This document shows positions 1 through 20,600 of a stretch of DNA of 64,000 nt, piece after piece. Location of the stretch: contig NZ_SPQK01000008.1 of NCBI RefSeq assembly GCF_004570875.1, positions 62,001 through 126,000 of the forward strand. Reading direction: 5' to 3'. The DNA comes from Blastococcus sp. CT_GayMR16 (GTDB lineage: Bacteria > Actinomycetota > Actinomycetes > Mycobacteriales > Geodermatophilaceae). Below the pieces are notes generated by a model that was not told the DNA's origin, did not search any database, and saw nothing but the letters and a program-made list of their open reading frames with translations. A program made the position numbers and the translations under genes. The stretch's first letter is position 1, and each line of letters opens with the position of its first letter.

Positions 1-800
<800 letters not shown>

Positions 801-801
<1 letters not shown>

Positions 802-1292
802 TAGCGGGTCCCTCCCCTCGTGTTGCTCTGCCTGGAAGTGGCTGACTGATTGCCGGTCTGCTGGGTCGCCGGGCCGGACTGGCCGGTGTCCCGGCGAGCC
901 TTGCGCGACTTCTGCGCGAGGACGTCGCTGGAGGCGACCTCGCTCACCTCGACGGTGATGTGGCTGGTCCGCTTGTTGATGCGGAACGCACGCCCCTGCG
1001 CACGCGGACGGATCCGCTTCAGCGTCGGGCCCTCGTCGACGTAGGCAGCGCTGACGACCAGTGCGGCCGGGTCCAGCTGCAGGTTGTGCTCGGCGTTGGC
1101 CACCGCGCTGGCGACCACCTTGGCCACCGGCTCGCTGGCGCTCTGCGGTGCGTAGCGCAGCAGAGCCAGAGCCTCATCGGTCGGCAGGTAGCGGATCAGG
1201 TCCACCACCCGGCGGGCCTTCATGGGAGTCACGCGGACGAACCGGGCCGTAGCCCGGGCGACCGGCGCCTCCTGTCCCAACTGGGAAGTCAT
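801..1292 (-). CDS. rplV: 50S ribosomal protein L22
   Basis: L22 lines the peptide exit tunnel. The 163-residue product has the family hallmarks [21 protein letters not shown] near the N-terminus and [20 protein letters not shown], the beta-hairpin region, near residues 90-115. The last 40 residues (Gln/Ser/Thr-rich) extend beyond the usual 110-120 residue core; such tails are common in actinobacterial L22. It follows rpsS by 20 bases and overlaps rpsC by one base, in standard S10 operon order. Confidence 0.97.
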
Positions 1293-1312
1293 CGAAATCT
1301 CTCTCTACCTGG

Positions 1313-1594
<282 letters not shown>

Positions 1595-1617
1595 GTCTGT
1601 CGGACTCCTCTTCCCGC

Positions 1618-2451
<834 letters not shown>

Positions 2452-2505
2452 GGTTCCTCAGAGTCCCTGTCTGTTCTCTCTGGTCCGGTCAGTGGTCCGA
2501 GCGCG

Positions 2506-2808
2506 TCAGGCGCCCGGGCCCCCGAAGATCTCGATGCGCTCGCCAGGGGCGAGCGAGACGATGGCGCGCTTGGTGTCCTTGCGCTTGCCCATCTGCGTGC
2601 CCCGGCTGCGCTTGCGCTTGCCCTGGCGGTTGATCGTGTTCACGCCGAGGACCTTCACGTTGAAGATCTGCTCGACCGCGATCTTGATCTGGGTCTTGTT
2701 CGCCTCGGGCAGCACGATGAACGTGTACTGCCCGGAGTCGATCAGGCCGTAGCTCTTCTCGGAGATGACCGGGGAGAGCAGAACGTCCCGGGGGTCGCGG
2801 ACGCTCAT
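2506..2808 (-). CDS. rplW: 50S ribosomal protein L23
   Basis: L23 lies at the exit tunnel rim and is the docking site for trigger factor and signal recognition particle. The product is 100 residues, normal for the family, with [11 protein letters not shown] near the N-terminus and the flexible lysine/arginine-rich loop [17 protein letters not shown] around residues 60-76. The ATG overlaps the rplD stop by four bases (ATGA), so translation is coupled. Confidence 0.97.
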   Translation of the reverse strand: MSVRDPRDVLLSPVISEKSYGLIDSGQYTFIVLPEANKTQIKIAVEQIFNVKVLGVNTINRQGKRKRSRGTQMGKRKDTKRAIVSLAPGERIEIFGGPGA

Positions 2809-3746
2809 GCCTTCTCCTCGGTGGTCTCGTCAGCAGCCGCCGCCTTCTTGGCGGGAGCCTTCTTGGCAGCGGCCTTCTTCGCCGGCGCCTCGGCCGCAGC
2901 GGCCTTCTTGGCCGGAGCCTTCTTGGCAGCGACCTTCTTGGCCGGACCCTTCGTGGCGGCGGCCTTCTTGGCCGGCGCCTCGGCGGCGAGGTCCAGGTCG
3001 GTCGTGCCGTGGTCGAGCTCCATCGACGGGATCGCACCCGGGATGTCCGGCGTCGTGAGGTCCGGCTTCTCGACTCCGCGGCCCTTGCCCTTGGCCGGCC
3101 CGGCGACGTACTCGGCGAGCGCGGTCTCGGTGAAGACCACCTCGTCGGAGACCAGGACGTCGTAGGTGTTGAGCTGACCGGCCTCGATCAGGTGCACCTG
3201 CGGCGCGTTGCGCAGGCTCACCCAGTTGAGGACGTCCTCGCGGTCGAGGACGACCAGGACGCGCTTGGCCTGCGTCACCGCGGTGAGCGTCGCCAGGGCG
3301 GTCTTCGTCTTGGGGGCGTCGCCGTCGACGAACGCGGTGACCACGTGCACCCGGCCCTCGCGGGCCCGGTCGGAGAGGGCACCGCGCAGGGCGGCGGCCT
3401 TCATCTTCTTCGGGGTCTTCTGCGTGTAGTCACGCGGGGTGGGGCCGAACACGACACCACCACCGGCGAACTGCGGCGCGCGGGTCGAGCCCTGACGGGC
3501 GCGGCCGGTGCCCTTCTGGCGGTACGGCTTGGCGCCACCACCGCTGACCTGGCCACGCGTCTTCGTCGAGTGCGTGCCCTGGCGGGCCGCGGCCAGCTGG
3601 GCGATGACGACCTGGTGCATCAGGGAGACGTTCGCGTTGGCGTCGAAGAGCTCACCGGGCAGCGTCACGCTGCCGGAGGTCTCCCCTGCCGGGGTGCGGA
3701 CGTCGACCTGGCGGTCGGTACGCGTCTCGGTGGATGAAAGCGTCAC
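2805..3746 (-). CDS. rplD: 50S ribosomal protein L4 with lysine/alanine-rich C-terminal tail
   Basis: L4 binds 23S rRNA and extends a loop into the exit tunnel; in enterobacteria it also represses the S10 operon. Residues 1 to about 215 form the normal core, including the loop [23 protein letters not shown] trimmed to its family signature GTGRARQGS. The protein is 313 residues against a usual 205-225. Residues about 255-313 hold five PAKK units in an Ala/Lys repeat ending in an acidic DETTEEKA. The four-base overlaps with rplC and rplW show operon coupling. Confidence 0.96.
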   Translation of the reverse strand: MTLSSTETRTDRQVDVRTPAGETSGSVTLPGELFDANANVSLMHQVVIAQLAAARQGTHSTKTRGQVSGGGAKPYRQKGTGRARQGSTRAPQFAGGGVVFGPTPRDYTQKTPKKMKAAALRGALSDRAREGRVHVVTAFVDGDAPKTKTALATLTAVTQAKRVLVVLDREDVLNWVSLRNAPQVHLIEAGQLNTYDVLVSDEVVFTETALAEYVAGPAKGKGRGVEKPDLTTPDIPGAIPSMELDHGTTDLDLAAEAPAKKAAATKGPAKKVAAKKAPAKKAAAAEAPAKKAAAKKAPAKKAAAADETTEEKA

Positions 3747-4408
3747 TTCTTGTCACTCCCCACGGGGCCGCCCTTGACCGCGGAACGGACGAGGAGGAGG
3801 CCACCCTTCGGGCCGGGAACAGCACCCTTGATGAGCAGCAGCCCGCGCTCGGTGTCCACCTTGTGGACGACGAGCGACAGCGTCGTCGTCCTCACGTGGC
3901 CCATGCGGCCGGCCATCTTGAGGCCCTTGAACACGCGACCGGGGGTCGACGCGCCACCGATGGAACCGGGAGACCGGTGCTTGCGCTGGGTGCCGTGCGA
4001 CGCGCCGAGGCCCTTGAAGCCGTGACGCTTCATGACGCCGGCGGTGCCCTTGCCCTTGCTGGTGCCGATGACGTCGACCTTGGCCACGCCGTCGAAGACC
4101 TCGGCGGAGAGCTCCTGGCCGACCGTGTACTCGCCGGCGTCCTCGGTGCGCAGTTCCACCAGGTGCCGCCGCGGCGTCACGCCCGCCTTGGTGAAGTGTC
4201 CGCCCTCGGGGCGGTTCACCTTGCGCGGGTCGATCTCACCGAAACCGAGCTGGACGGCCGAGTAGCCGTCGACCTCGGGGGTGCGCACCTGGGTCACCAC
4301 ACACGGGCCCGCCTTGACGACGGTCACCGGCACGAGGCGGTTGTTCTCGTCGAAAACCTGGGTCATCCCCAGCTTCTCGCCGAGGAGACCGCGAAATGTG
4401 CTCGCCAT
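3743..4408 (-). CDS. rplC: 50S ribosomal protein L3
   Basis: L3 is an early-assembly protein whose extension reaches the peptidyl-transferase centre. The 221-residue product has the family signature [13 protein letters not shown] at the N-terminus and the central [19 protein letters not shown] and [15 protein letters not shown] motifs (about residues 128-165). The stop overlaps the rplD start by four bases. rpsJ lies 15 bases upstream. Confidence 0.98.
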   Translation of the reverse strand: MASTFRGLLGEKLGMTQVFDENNRLVPVTVVKAGPCVVTQVRTPEVDGYSAVQLGFGEIDPRKVNRPEGGHFTKAGVTPRRHLVELRTEDAGEYTVGQELSAEVFDGVAKVDVIGTSKGKGTAGVMKRHGFKGLGASHGTQRKHRSPGSIGGASTPGRVFKGLKMAGRMGHVRTTTLSLVVHKVDTERGLLLIKGAVPGPKGGLLLVRSAVKGGPVGSDKK

Positions 4409-4423
4409 GTCTGCTGACTGCCC

Positions 4424-4729
4424 TTACTGAATGTTGACGTCGACCGAGGCCGGCAGGTCGATGCGCATGAGCGCGTCCACCGTCTTCGGCGTCGGGTCGA
4501 GGATGTCGATGAGCCGCTTGTGCGTGCGCATCTCGAAGTGCTCGAACGAGTCCTTGTACTTGTGCGGCGAACGGATCACCGCGTACACGTTCTTCTCCGT
4601 CGGCAGCGGCACAGGGCCGACCACTCGTGCTCCGGTCTTCGTGACCGTCTCCACGATGCGTCGCGCCGAGGCATCGATCGCCTCGTGGTCGTAGGCCTTC
4701 AGCCGGATGCGGATCTTCTGTCCCGCCAT
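4424..4729 (-). CDS. rpsJ: 30S ribosomal protein S10 (NusE)
   Basis: S10 is both a head protein of the small subunit and, as NusE, a partner of NusG and NusB in transcription. The 101 residues start [19 protein letters not shown] and contain [20 protein letters not shown], both diagnostic. It is the first gene of the S10 operon. About 100 bases separate it from tuf, and that gap carries a strong hairpin, but no convincing separate promoter was found for rpsJ, so some read-through from tuf is likely. Confidence 0.98.
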   Translation of the reverse strand: MAGQKIRIRLKAYDHEAIDASARRIVETVTKTGARVVGPVPLPTEKNVYAVIRSPHKYKDSFEHFEMRTHKRLIDILDPTPKTVDALMRIDLPASVDVNIQ

Positions 4730-4789
4730 CGCTGTCTTCTGCTCCTGCCGATCGGTGTTCGAGTAGCTGAATGGGTCTGTTGACCCGGG

Positions 4790-4825
4790 TGACGGGCGGC
4801 GGCCGTTGCAGGCCGCCGCCCGTCA
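4790..4825 (-). terminator. hairpin after tuf
   Basis: A perfect 15-bp inverted repeat (arms 4790-4804 and 4811-4825, six-base loop) starts 7 bases after the tuf stop codon on the minus strand. A second small hairpin (GGGTC, TGTT, GACCC at 4773-4786) follows. There is no U-tract. It is placed to terminate or attenuate str-operon transcription before rpsJ. Confidence 0.65.
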
Positions 4826-4831
4826 GGGGTA

Positions 4832-6025
<1,194 letters not shown>

Positions 6026-6100
6026 TGGGTTCCTCTCTCCGTGTCTTTCGCAGTCGTGCGCGTGTCTAGGGGGTACGGGACGTGCTCAGGTGATGCCGGG

Positions 6101-8197
<2,097 letters not shown>

Positions 8198-8283
8198 CAC
8201 TTACTCCTCTTCGTTCGTGTCCGCGTGCGGGTTCCGGGGGTCGCCCGGGCTTCCCGCCGGCAGCGGGTGCAGGTGAACGGATG

Positions 8284-8754
8284 TCACCAGCGGTAGTGCG
8301 CGAAGGCCTTGTTCGACTCGGCCATCTTGTGCGTGTCCTCGCGACGCTTCACAGCGGCACCGAGGCCGTTGCTCGCGTCGAGCAGCTCGTTCATCAAGCG
8401 CTCGGTCATCGTCTTCTCGCGGCGGCCGCGGCTGTACTGGATGAGCCAGCGCAGGCCGAGCGTGGTGCTGCGGGAGGCGCGGACCTCGACCGGAACCTGG
8501 TAGGTCGCACCACCGACACGGCGGCTGCGGACCTCGAGGGACGGCTTCACGTTGTCCAGCGCGCGCTTGAGCGTGACGACCGGGTCGGTGTCGCTCTTGG
8601 CGCGGGCACCCTCGAGGGCGCCGTAGACGATCGCCTCGGCGATCGAGCGCTTGCCGTCGACCAGCACCTTGTTCACCAGCTGGGTGACGAGCTGCGACTG
8701 GTAGACCGGGTCGACGACGAGCGGGCGCTTCGGCGCGGGGCCCTTGCGCGGCAT
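8284..8754 (-). CDS. rpsG: 30S ribosomal protein S7
   Basis: Primary 16S rRNA binder that starts assembly of the 30S head. The 156 residues match the family exactly, with [10 protein letters not shown] at the start, the central [15 protein letters not shown] motif and the C-terminal NKAFAHYRW. Its ATG overlaps the rpsL stop by one base (TAATG), so S12 and S7 are translationally coupled. An 82-base gap separates it from fusA. Confidence 0.98.
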   Translation of the reverse strand: MPRKGPAPKRPLVVDPVYQSQLVTQLVNKVLVDGKRSIAEAIVYGALEGARAKSDTDPVVTLKRALDNVKPSLEVRSRRVGGATYQVPVEVRASRSTTLGLRWLIQYSRGRREKTMTERLMNELLDASNGLGAAVKRREDTHKMAESNKAFAHYRW

Positions 8755-9128
8755 TAGCTCTTCTCCTTCTTGGCGCCGTACTTGCTGCGAGCCTGCTTGC
8801 GGTTGCGGACACCCTGGGTGTCCAGCGAGCCGCGAATGATCTTGTAACGCACGCCGGGGAGGTCCTTCACGCGACCACCACGCACGAGCACCATCGAGTG
8901 CTCCTGCAGGTTGTGGCCGACACCCGGGATGTAGGCGGTCACCTCGATGCCGCTGGTCAGCCGGACGCGGGCGACCTTGCGCAGCGCCGAGTTCGGCTTC
9001 TTCGGCGTCGTCGTGTAGACGCGCGTGCAGACTCCGCGGCGCTGGGGCGAACCCTTGAGCGCCGGAGTCTTGGTCTTCTCGACCTTGTCCTCGCGGCCCT
9101 TGCGGACCAGCTGGTTGATCGTGGGCAT
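8754..9128 (-). CDS. rpsL: 30S ribosomal protein S12
   Basis: Decoding-centre protein. The frame stays open far upstream, but the true start is the ATG at 9128, giving [15 protein letters not shown] and 124 residues, the usual length. The conserved [11 protein letters not shown] and [12 protein letters not shown] segments are present, with lysines at both classical streptomycin-resistance positions (43 and 88 in standard numbering), so no resistance allele is seen there. It is the first gene of the str operon. Confidence 0.98.
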   Translation of the reverse strand: MPTINQLVRKGREDKVEKTKTPALKGSPQRRGVCTRVYTTTPKKPNSALRKVARVRLTSGIEVTAYIPGVGHNLQEHSMVLVRGGRVKDLPGVRYKIIRGSLDTQGVRNRKQARSKYGAKKEKS

Positions 9129-9784
9129 GGGTGGCCTGGATCTCCTACCTGCGCTGGGGTGTTGCTTTCGATGTATTGCTGACGTCGTGGTGCTCTGCTG
9201 GTCGTACCTGGGTGCCGGTCCTGCTGGAGGACTTCCCGGCTCCGGCCGCGACGTTCCGTCCGGCCCCCGAGGTCGGGCGTGTCGCCCTACCCGGGACCGG
9301 CCCGATGTCGGACCGAACTCGGTTGCCCCTCGCGACTCGGCGCCGCCACCTTCCGGACCACCATCTCGTGCGATGGCCAGGAGGTGGACCCCGACGACCA
9401 GAAGGCCATCCAGGCGCACCGCGAACGGGAGCAGGCCCAGGGCACCCTGGGCACAGCTGACCACGATACCCGCGCCTCGGAGACCGGTCAAAGCCGGGTC
9501 CCTCACATACGCGGCCACTGGCCGGCGATCGTCCACCGGGGCGGACGACACCCAGGTCAACGAGGCGTCACCCGGTTCTCTCCCGGCCGGCGCACCGCTT
9601 CCCGGGGGGCCCCGGTAGCTCAGGCGACGGTACCCGTCGAAGGGCGCCTCCGGGAGTAGGACGGCGCGACACGAGGGATCCGAGCGCGATCGCCCGGGCC
9701 CTGGGCGCACGACTCCGGCCGGACCGCCAGCCGCTAGCGTGCCGACTAGCGCCGACGAGGGCGCCGCGACAGCGAGGAGGGCAC
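9129..9784. other. long non-coding region between rpsL and the divergent oxidoreductase gene
   Basis: About 650 bases without a credible gene. Open frames in it have no recognisable product and lack the strong GC3 bias of their neighbours. It must hold the str operon promoter and leader (minus strand) and the start region of the oxidoreductase gene (plus strand, with ribosome site GAGGAGG just before 9785). A candidate promoter at 9463-9491 would give an rpsL leader of roughly 330 bases. Confidence 0.6.
9463..9491 (-). promoter_or_regulatory. candidate housekeeping sigma promoter of the rpsL (str) operon
   Basis: On the minus strand a -35 box TTGACC (plus-strand 9486-9491) is separated by exactly 17 bases from a -10 box TATCGT (9463-9468). 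This is the best sigma-70-type match seen upstream of rpsL. It is a sequence match only; the implied 5' leader of about 330 bases is long. Confidence 0.45.
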
Positions 9785-10825
9785 GTGCGCATCGGCATCC
9801 AGGCCAGTTACAGCGGTGGGTTCCAGGAGACCGCGGCGGAGATCCGCGACCTGGAGGCGGCCGGTCTCGACCTGGCCATGGTGGCCGAGGTCTACACGTT
9901 CGACGCGGTGAGCCAGCTGGGCTACCTGGCGGCGGTCACGGAGCGCGTGGAGCTGCTCAGCGGGATCTTCCCCATCTACAGCCGGACGCCGGCGCTGACG
10001 GCCATGACCGCGGCCGGGCTGGACTTCGTCTCCGGCGGCCGCTTCACCCTCGGCCTGGGCGCCTCGGGCCCGCAGGTCATCGAGGGCTGGCACGGCGTCC
10101 CCTACGACGCACCCCTGCAGCGCACCCGGGAGATCGTGGAGATCTGCCGCCAGGTGTGGCGCCGCGACCGCCTGGACCACCAGGGCAAGAAGTACACGAT
10201 CCCGCTGCCGGCCGACCAGGGCACCGGCCTGGGCAAGCCGCTGAAGCTCATCAACACCCCCGTCCGCGAGCGCATCCCGGTGATGCTGGCCGCGCTCGGC
10301 CCCAAGAACGTCGAGCTCGCCGCCGAGATCGCCGAGGCGTGGGAGCCGATCTTCTTCGTGCCGGAAAAGGCGGCGTCCGTGTGGGGCGACTCCCTCGCGG
10401 CCGGGAAGGCCAAGCGGGACCCGGAACTGGGCGATCTGCAGGTCATCACGGGCGTCCCGGTCGCCATCGGGGACGACGTCGAGCCGCTGCTGGACTTCGT
10501 GCGTCCCGCGTTCGCTCTGTACATCGGCGGCATGGGTGCGCGCGGCAAGAACTTCTACAACGACCTCGCCGTCCGCTACGGCTACGAGGCCGAGGCGAAG
10601 ACGATCCAGGACCTCTACCTCGACGGGAAGAAGGACGAGGCGGCCGCGGCCGTCCCCGACGAGCTGATCCGTGCGGCGTCCCTGGTCGGCCCGGAGTCCT
10701 ACGTGGCCGAGCGGATCGCGGCGTTCTCCGAGGCGGGCGTGAACACCCTCATGCTGCAGCCCCTCGACGGCACCCGCGAAGGCCGGCTGACGACCGTCGA
10801 GACGATGAAGCGCCTCGCCGGCTGA
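9785..10825 (+). CDS. LLM-class F420-dependent oxidoreductase
   Basis: A luciferase-like (TIM-barrel) oxidoreductase of the type that uses coenzyme F420 in actinobacteria; substrate unknown. The 346-residue product opens with [13 protein letters not shown] and contains the family-typical LASGPQV-like stretch [16 protein letters not shown] and the [15 protein letters not shown] helix. The GTG start has GAGGAG five bases upstream. It is divergent from the str operon and convergent with rpoC, so it is a monocistronic insert between two ribosomal/RNA polymerase operons. Confidence 0.85.
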   Translation: MRIGIQASYSGGFQETAAEIRDLEAAGLDLAMVAEVYTFDAVSQLGYLAAVTERVELLSGIFPIYSRTPALTAMTAAGLDFVSGGRFTLGLGASGPQVIEGWHGVPYDAPLQRTREIVEICRQVWRRDRLDHQGKKYTIPLPADQGTGLGKPLKLINTPVRERIPVMLAALGPKNVELAAEIAEAWEPIFFVPEKAASVWGDSLAAGKAKRDPELGDLQVITGVPVAIGDDVEPLLDFVRPAFALYIGGMGARGKNFYNDLAVRYGYEAEAKTIQDLYLDGKKDEAAAAVPDELIRAASLVGPESYVAERIAAFSEAGVNTLMLQPLDGTREGRLTTVETMKRLAG

Positions 10826-10837
10826 CGTCCTCGTCCG

Positions 10838-10919
10838 TCCTGGCTCACCGTATGGGGTCCTGGCTCACCGTCGACCGTGAGCCAGGACCCCTGATGATCA
10901 GGAGACCTGATCATCAGGG
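10838..10919. repeat. intergenic cluster of perfect palindromes
   Basis: TCCTGGCTCACCGT occurs twice in direct orientation (from 10838 and 10858). The second copy forms a perfect 15-bp inverted repeat with 10877-10891 (arm 10854-10868, loop eight bases). It is followed, sharing three bases, by a second perfect 14-bp inverted repeat (10889-10902 and 10906-10919, three-base loop, built on TGATGATCAGG). It sits between two convergent genes and looks like a REP/MITE-type dispersed element; only this copy is in the window. Confidence 0.75.
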
Positions 10920-10934
10920 AACCCGAGTGAACGG

Positions 10935-10968
10935 AAGGGCCCCCAGGTCTGGCGACCTGGGGGCCCTT
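10935..10968. terminator. bidirectional terminator between the oxidoreductase gene and rpoC
   Basis: A perfect 15-bp stem (10935-10949 with 10954-10968) with a four-base loop, containing GGGCCCCCAGGTC and its complement, is followed by TTTCGT on the plus strand. It lies 20 bases beyond the rpoC stop and about 110 bases after the oxidoreductase stop, placed to serve both converging transcripts. Confidence 0.8.
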
Positions 10969-10988
10969 TCGTCACTGCCTATCGGGGA

Positions 10989-14894
<3,906 letters not shown>

Positions 14895-14950
14895 CGTGAT
14901 GACCCCTTTCCGGGGCTAGTAATGCCTTTGCTTTTGTCTTTGAGTTCTGG

Positions 14951-14994
14951 CCGCGCCGGGTTTCTCGGAGCTTGCGGAGAGAAACCCGGCGCGG
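14951..14994 (-). promoter_or_regulatory. perfect hairpin in the rpoB-rpoC intergenic region
   Basis: Arms 14951-14966 and 14979-14994 are perfectly complementary over 16 bp (CCGCGCCGGGTTTCTC and its complement) with a 12-base loop. It begins just 6 bases after the rpoB stop codon on the minus strand and has no U-tract, so it is unlikely to be a full terminator. An RNase processing site or an attenuator setting the beta to beta' mRNA ratio fits better. Confidence 0.7.
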
Positions 14995-14999
14995 AACTT

Positions 15000-18485
<3,486 letters not shown>

Positions 18486-18850
18486 GATGCGTCCTTCCAA
18501 GGACCTCACGACGTGCGGGCGGGACTGTGCGGGGTCGTCGTCGGTAATGGCGGAGCTGTCCACCTGGTCTGTCCGAACGTTCCGGAGGGGCCGATCAACA
18601 GGGCGACCGGGACGGATCCCGGGCACCCCTGGTGACCCGTCTCGGCGGGCAGGCAGTCAGAGGGCAGCGCAACAGGAGACCCTACCCCTGCTCGAGCGCG
18701 ATGTCCACGCGGGGGGCGCCGGTGCGACGGGCGCCACATCCGCGGGACGGACGGTCCTGCGAGCACGGGGTACAGCGGGCGTACGCGAGCATGATGCCAG
18801 CCGCTCGACCCTCGTGGAACTGCCACGCCGTCGGCGGACGGGGCCTCTTG
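18486..18850. other. rpoB promoter/leader region
   Basis: A 365-base gap between the last Mce-associated gene and rpoB, on the minus strand. No credible gene is seen. It carries one good promoter match at 18679-18707 and would give an rpoB leader of just under 200 bases. No clear terminator hairpin for the mce operon was found in it. Confidence 0.5.
18679..18707 (-). promoter_or_regulatory. candidate promoter of rpoB-rpoC
   Basis: On the minus strand a -35 box TGGACA (plus-strand 18702-18707) is followed after exactly 17 bases by a -10 box TAGGGT (18679-18684). Five of six -35 bases match consensus and the -10 has the TANNNT form usual in actinobacteria. It means rpoBC can be transcribed independently of the mce operon upstream. 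Confidence 0.5.
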
Positions 18851-19654
18851 CTACGAGCTGGTGAGCAGGGTGAGCTCGCTGATCTTCCAGTCCCCGTCGA
18901 CCCTGGTGATGCGCACCTGGACCGTCTGGGTGCAGGACTGCCCGCCGTCGGCGGTCACCGTGCACTCCGACCCCTCGGGCGCGGCCTGGTCGCCGGTGTT
19001 CACCGACTTCACGACGTACTCGCCGAACACGACGACGGTCGCGGTGTCCTGGGCCTCGTTCACCTGCTGGAGCCCGACGTCGAGCACCTCGTAGCTGGTG
19101 GTCGCCGACACCTGCTCGTAGGTGTCGATGATCCCGCCCTGGCCGAGGTCCTCCTCGTACTGGTCGCGCAGGTCACCGGTCAGGACGTCGAGCTTGCGCT
19201 GCACGCTGCCGTCGGAGTCGCGGTAGTCGTAGGCGTAGAGCGCCTGGACGCCACTGCGGGCCGCCGAGAAGATCGTCGAGTCGACGTAGCTCGGGTTCAG
19301 CCGCTGCCAGAGGAGCAGACCGCCGCCGGCGGCGGCGAGCAGGCACAGCAGCGCCAGCACGAGGACCAGCACCGGGGCCCGGCGGCGCGCTGTGGCGGAC
19401 GCCGCCGCCCCCTTCGACCCGCCCGTCGCGCCCTTCGTGAACACGACCGGACGTGCGGCCGGAGCGGTCTTCGTCTGGGTACGCGTGACGGGGCGCGCGG
19501 TGGCCGTCGGCCGGGCGGGACGCGCGGCGGCCTCCGCAGCCTCCTCCCGCTCGCGCCGGCTGCCGGCGACCCGGGGGCGCGGGGTGGGGCGGGAGACCGC
19601 GCCCGGGCGGGGGCGCGGCGTGGGGCGGGGCCGCTCGTCGGGTGTCTCACTCAT
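18851..19654 (-). CDS. Mce-associated membrane protein (second copy)
   Basis: Accessory subunit of the Mce lipid importer; such proteins are thought to stabilise the complex. The 267-residue product has a long Pro/Arg/Ala/Thr-rich cytoplasmic N-terminus (residues 1-90), one membrane segment (APVLVLVLALLCLLAAAGGG, about residues 93-112), and an extracytoplasmic NTF2-like domain containing SGVQALYAYDYRD and LTGDLRDQYEE. Its start overlaps the preceding gene by eight bases. It is the last gene of the mce operon. Confidence 0.85.
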   Translation of the reverse strand: MSETPDERPRPTPRPRPGAVSRPTPRPRVAGSRREREEAAEAAARPARPTATARPVTRTQTKTAPAARPVVFTKGATGGSKGAAASATARRRAPVLVLVLALLCLLAAAGGGLLLWQRLNPSYVDSTIFSAARSGVQALYAYDYRDSDGSVQRKLDVLTGDLRDQYEEDLGQGGIIDTYEQVSATTSYEVLDVGLQQVNEAQDTATVVVFGEYVVKSVNTGDQAAPEGSECTVTADGGQSCTQTVQVRITRVDGDWKISELTLLTSS

Positions 19655-20558
19655 CGCCGGACGACTCCGTTCCTGCGATCCCGGAGAGGAGCCACCGGTC
19701 GTCCGGCTTCTGCAGCTCCACCCGGATCCGGTAGCGGACGACCTGGGCCTGCTCGCTGGCGGTGCTCTGCTGCGTCGACTGGATGACCAGGACGACCGTG
19801 GCGTCGTCGGCGTCCGCGCGCGTGACGCCCGCGCCGACCACCTCGGTGTTCACGGTGGCCTGGGTGTCGACGATCTGCTGGCGACGGCTGTTGAGCTGCT
19901 CGACCGCCTCGTCGCGCAGGTCACCGGTGGTGACCCCGCGGATCTGCTGGATGTCGTCGTCGAGGGTCAGGTAGTCGAACGACGTCATGTCGACGACGCC
20001 GGAGCGGGCCGCCTGGAGCGCGTCGACGTAGTCGTCGGTGCGAACCGAGGACGCCCCGGGCCGGGTGAACCAGAGGAAGCCGACGCCGGCGAGCAGCAGG
20101 ACCAGCAGCACGGCCAGGACCGGCACCAGCGGGAGCGAGGCCCGCGTGCGCGGTTCGGATCCGCCGTCGCCGCCGTCGTCGCCGTCGCCGCCGTCGTCGC
20201 CCCTCGCGGCCCGGCGGGCACGTCGCCGGGCGGCCTTGTCCTCAGCGGCGGTGTCCTCAGCGGCCTTGTCCTCAGCGGCGGTGTCCTCAGCGGCGGTGTC
20301 CTCAGCGGCGGTGTCCTCAGCGGCGGTGTCCTCAGCGACGGTGTCCTCAGCGACGGTGTCGTCGTCGGAGGAGGGCACGTCGGCGGGCTCGTCGGGGTCG
20401 GGAAGGTCGGAGCCGGGTGTGCCGGTGCCGGACTTCGTCGTCACCACCGGGGACGTGGTCTCGTCCGGGGACGTCGTCTCATCGGGGGACGTCGCCGTCG
20501 GTGCGGCGTCGTCCTCCTCCCGCGGGATCGCCCGCGCGTCGCTGGTCACCCGCGCCAT
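19647..20558 (-). CDS. Mce-associated membrane protein (first copy) with AAEDT repeats
   Basis: A 303-residue paralogue of the next gene: acidic N-terminus, a basic RRRARRAARG patch, one membrane segment (LPLVPVLAVLLVLLLAGVGF, about residues 141-160) and an external domain with SGVVDMTSFDYLTLDDD and VTTGDLRDEAVEQ. The cytoplasmic part contains about nine tandem copies of the five-residue unit AAED(T/K)/VAEDT, encoded by a 15-bp repeat. It starts 42 bases after mceF stops and is part of the mce operon. Confidence 0.85.
   Translation of the reverse strand: MARVTSDARAIPREEDDAAPTATSPDETTSPDETTSPVVTTKSGTGTPGSDLPDPDEPADVPSSDDDTVAEDTVAEDTAAEDTAAEDTAAEDTAAEDKAAEDTAAEDKAARRRARRAARGDDGGDGDDGGDGGSEPRTRASLPLVPVLAVLLVLLLAGVGFLWFTRPGASSVRTDDYVDALQAARSGVVDMTSFDYLTLDDDIQQIRGVTTGDLRDEAVEQLNSRRQQIVDTQATVNTEVVGAGVTRADADDATVVLVIQSTQQSTASEQAQVVRYRIRVELQKPDDRWLLSGIAGTESSGDE
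20231..20360 (-). repeat. 15-bp tandem repeat inside the Mce-associated gene
   Basis: About 8.7 copies of a 15-bp unit (plus-strand form CTCAGCGGCGGTGTC), several identical to each other. The period is a multiple of three, so copy-number change alters length by five residues without a frameshift. It encodes the AAEDT/AAEDK run ahead of the membrane segment. Confidence 0.9.
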
Positions 20559-20600
20559 TCTCCTTCTGGTCTCGTGCTCCCGGCCGGCGGCATGCCGCGC

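Noticed and set aside
9128-9710. N-terminally extended S12 (open frame to 9710) and extended L1 (open to 35461) and L10 (open to 32797)
   Set aside because: The conserved family N-termini begin at the internal ATGs with good ribosome sites; the upstream codons lack homology.
20231-20360. CRISPR-like array
   Set aside because: The repeats are directly adjacent 15-mers with no spacers and encode protein in frame, so this is a coding tandem repeat.
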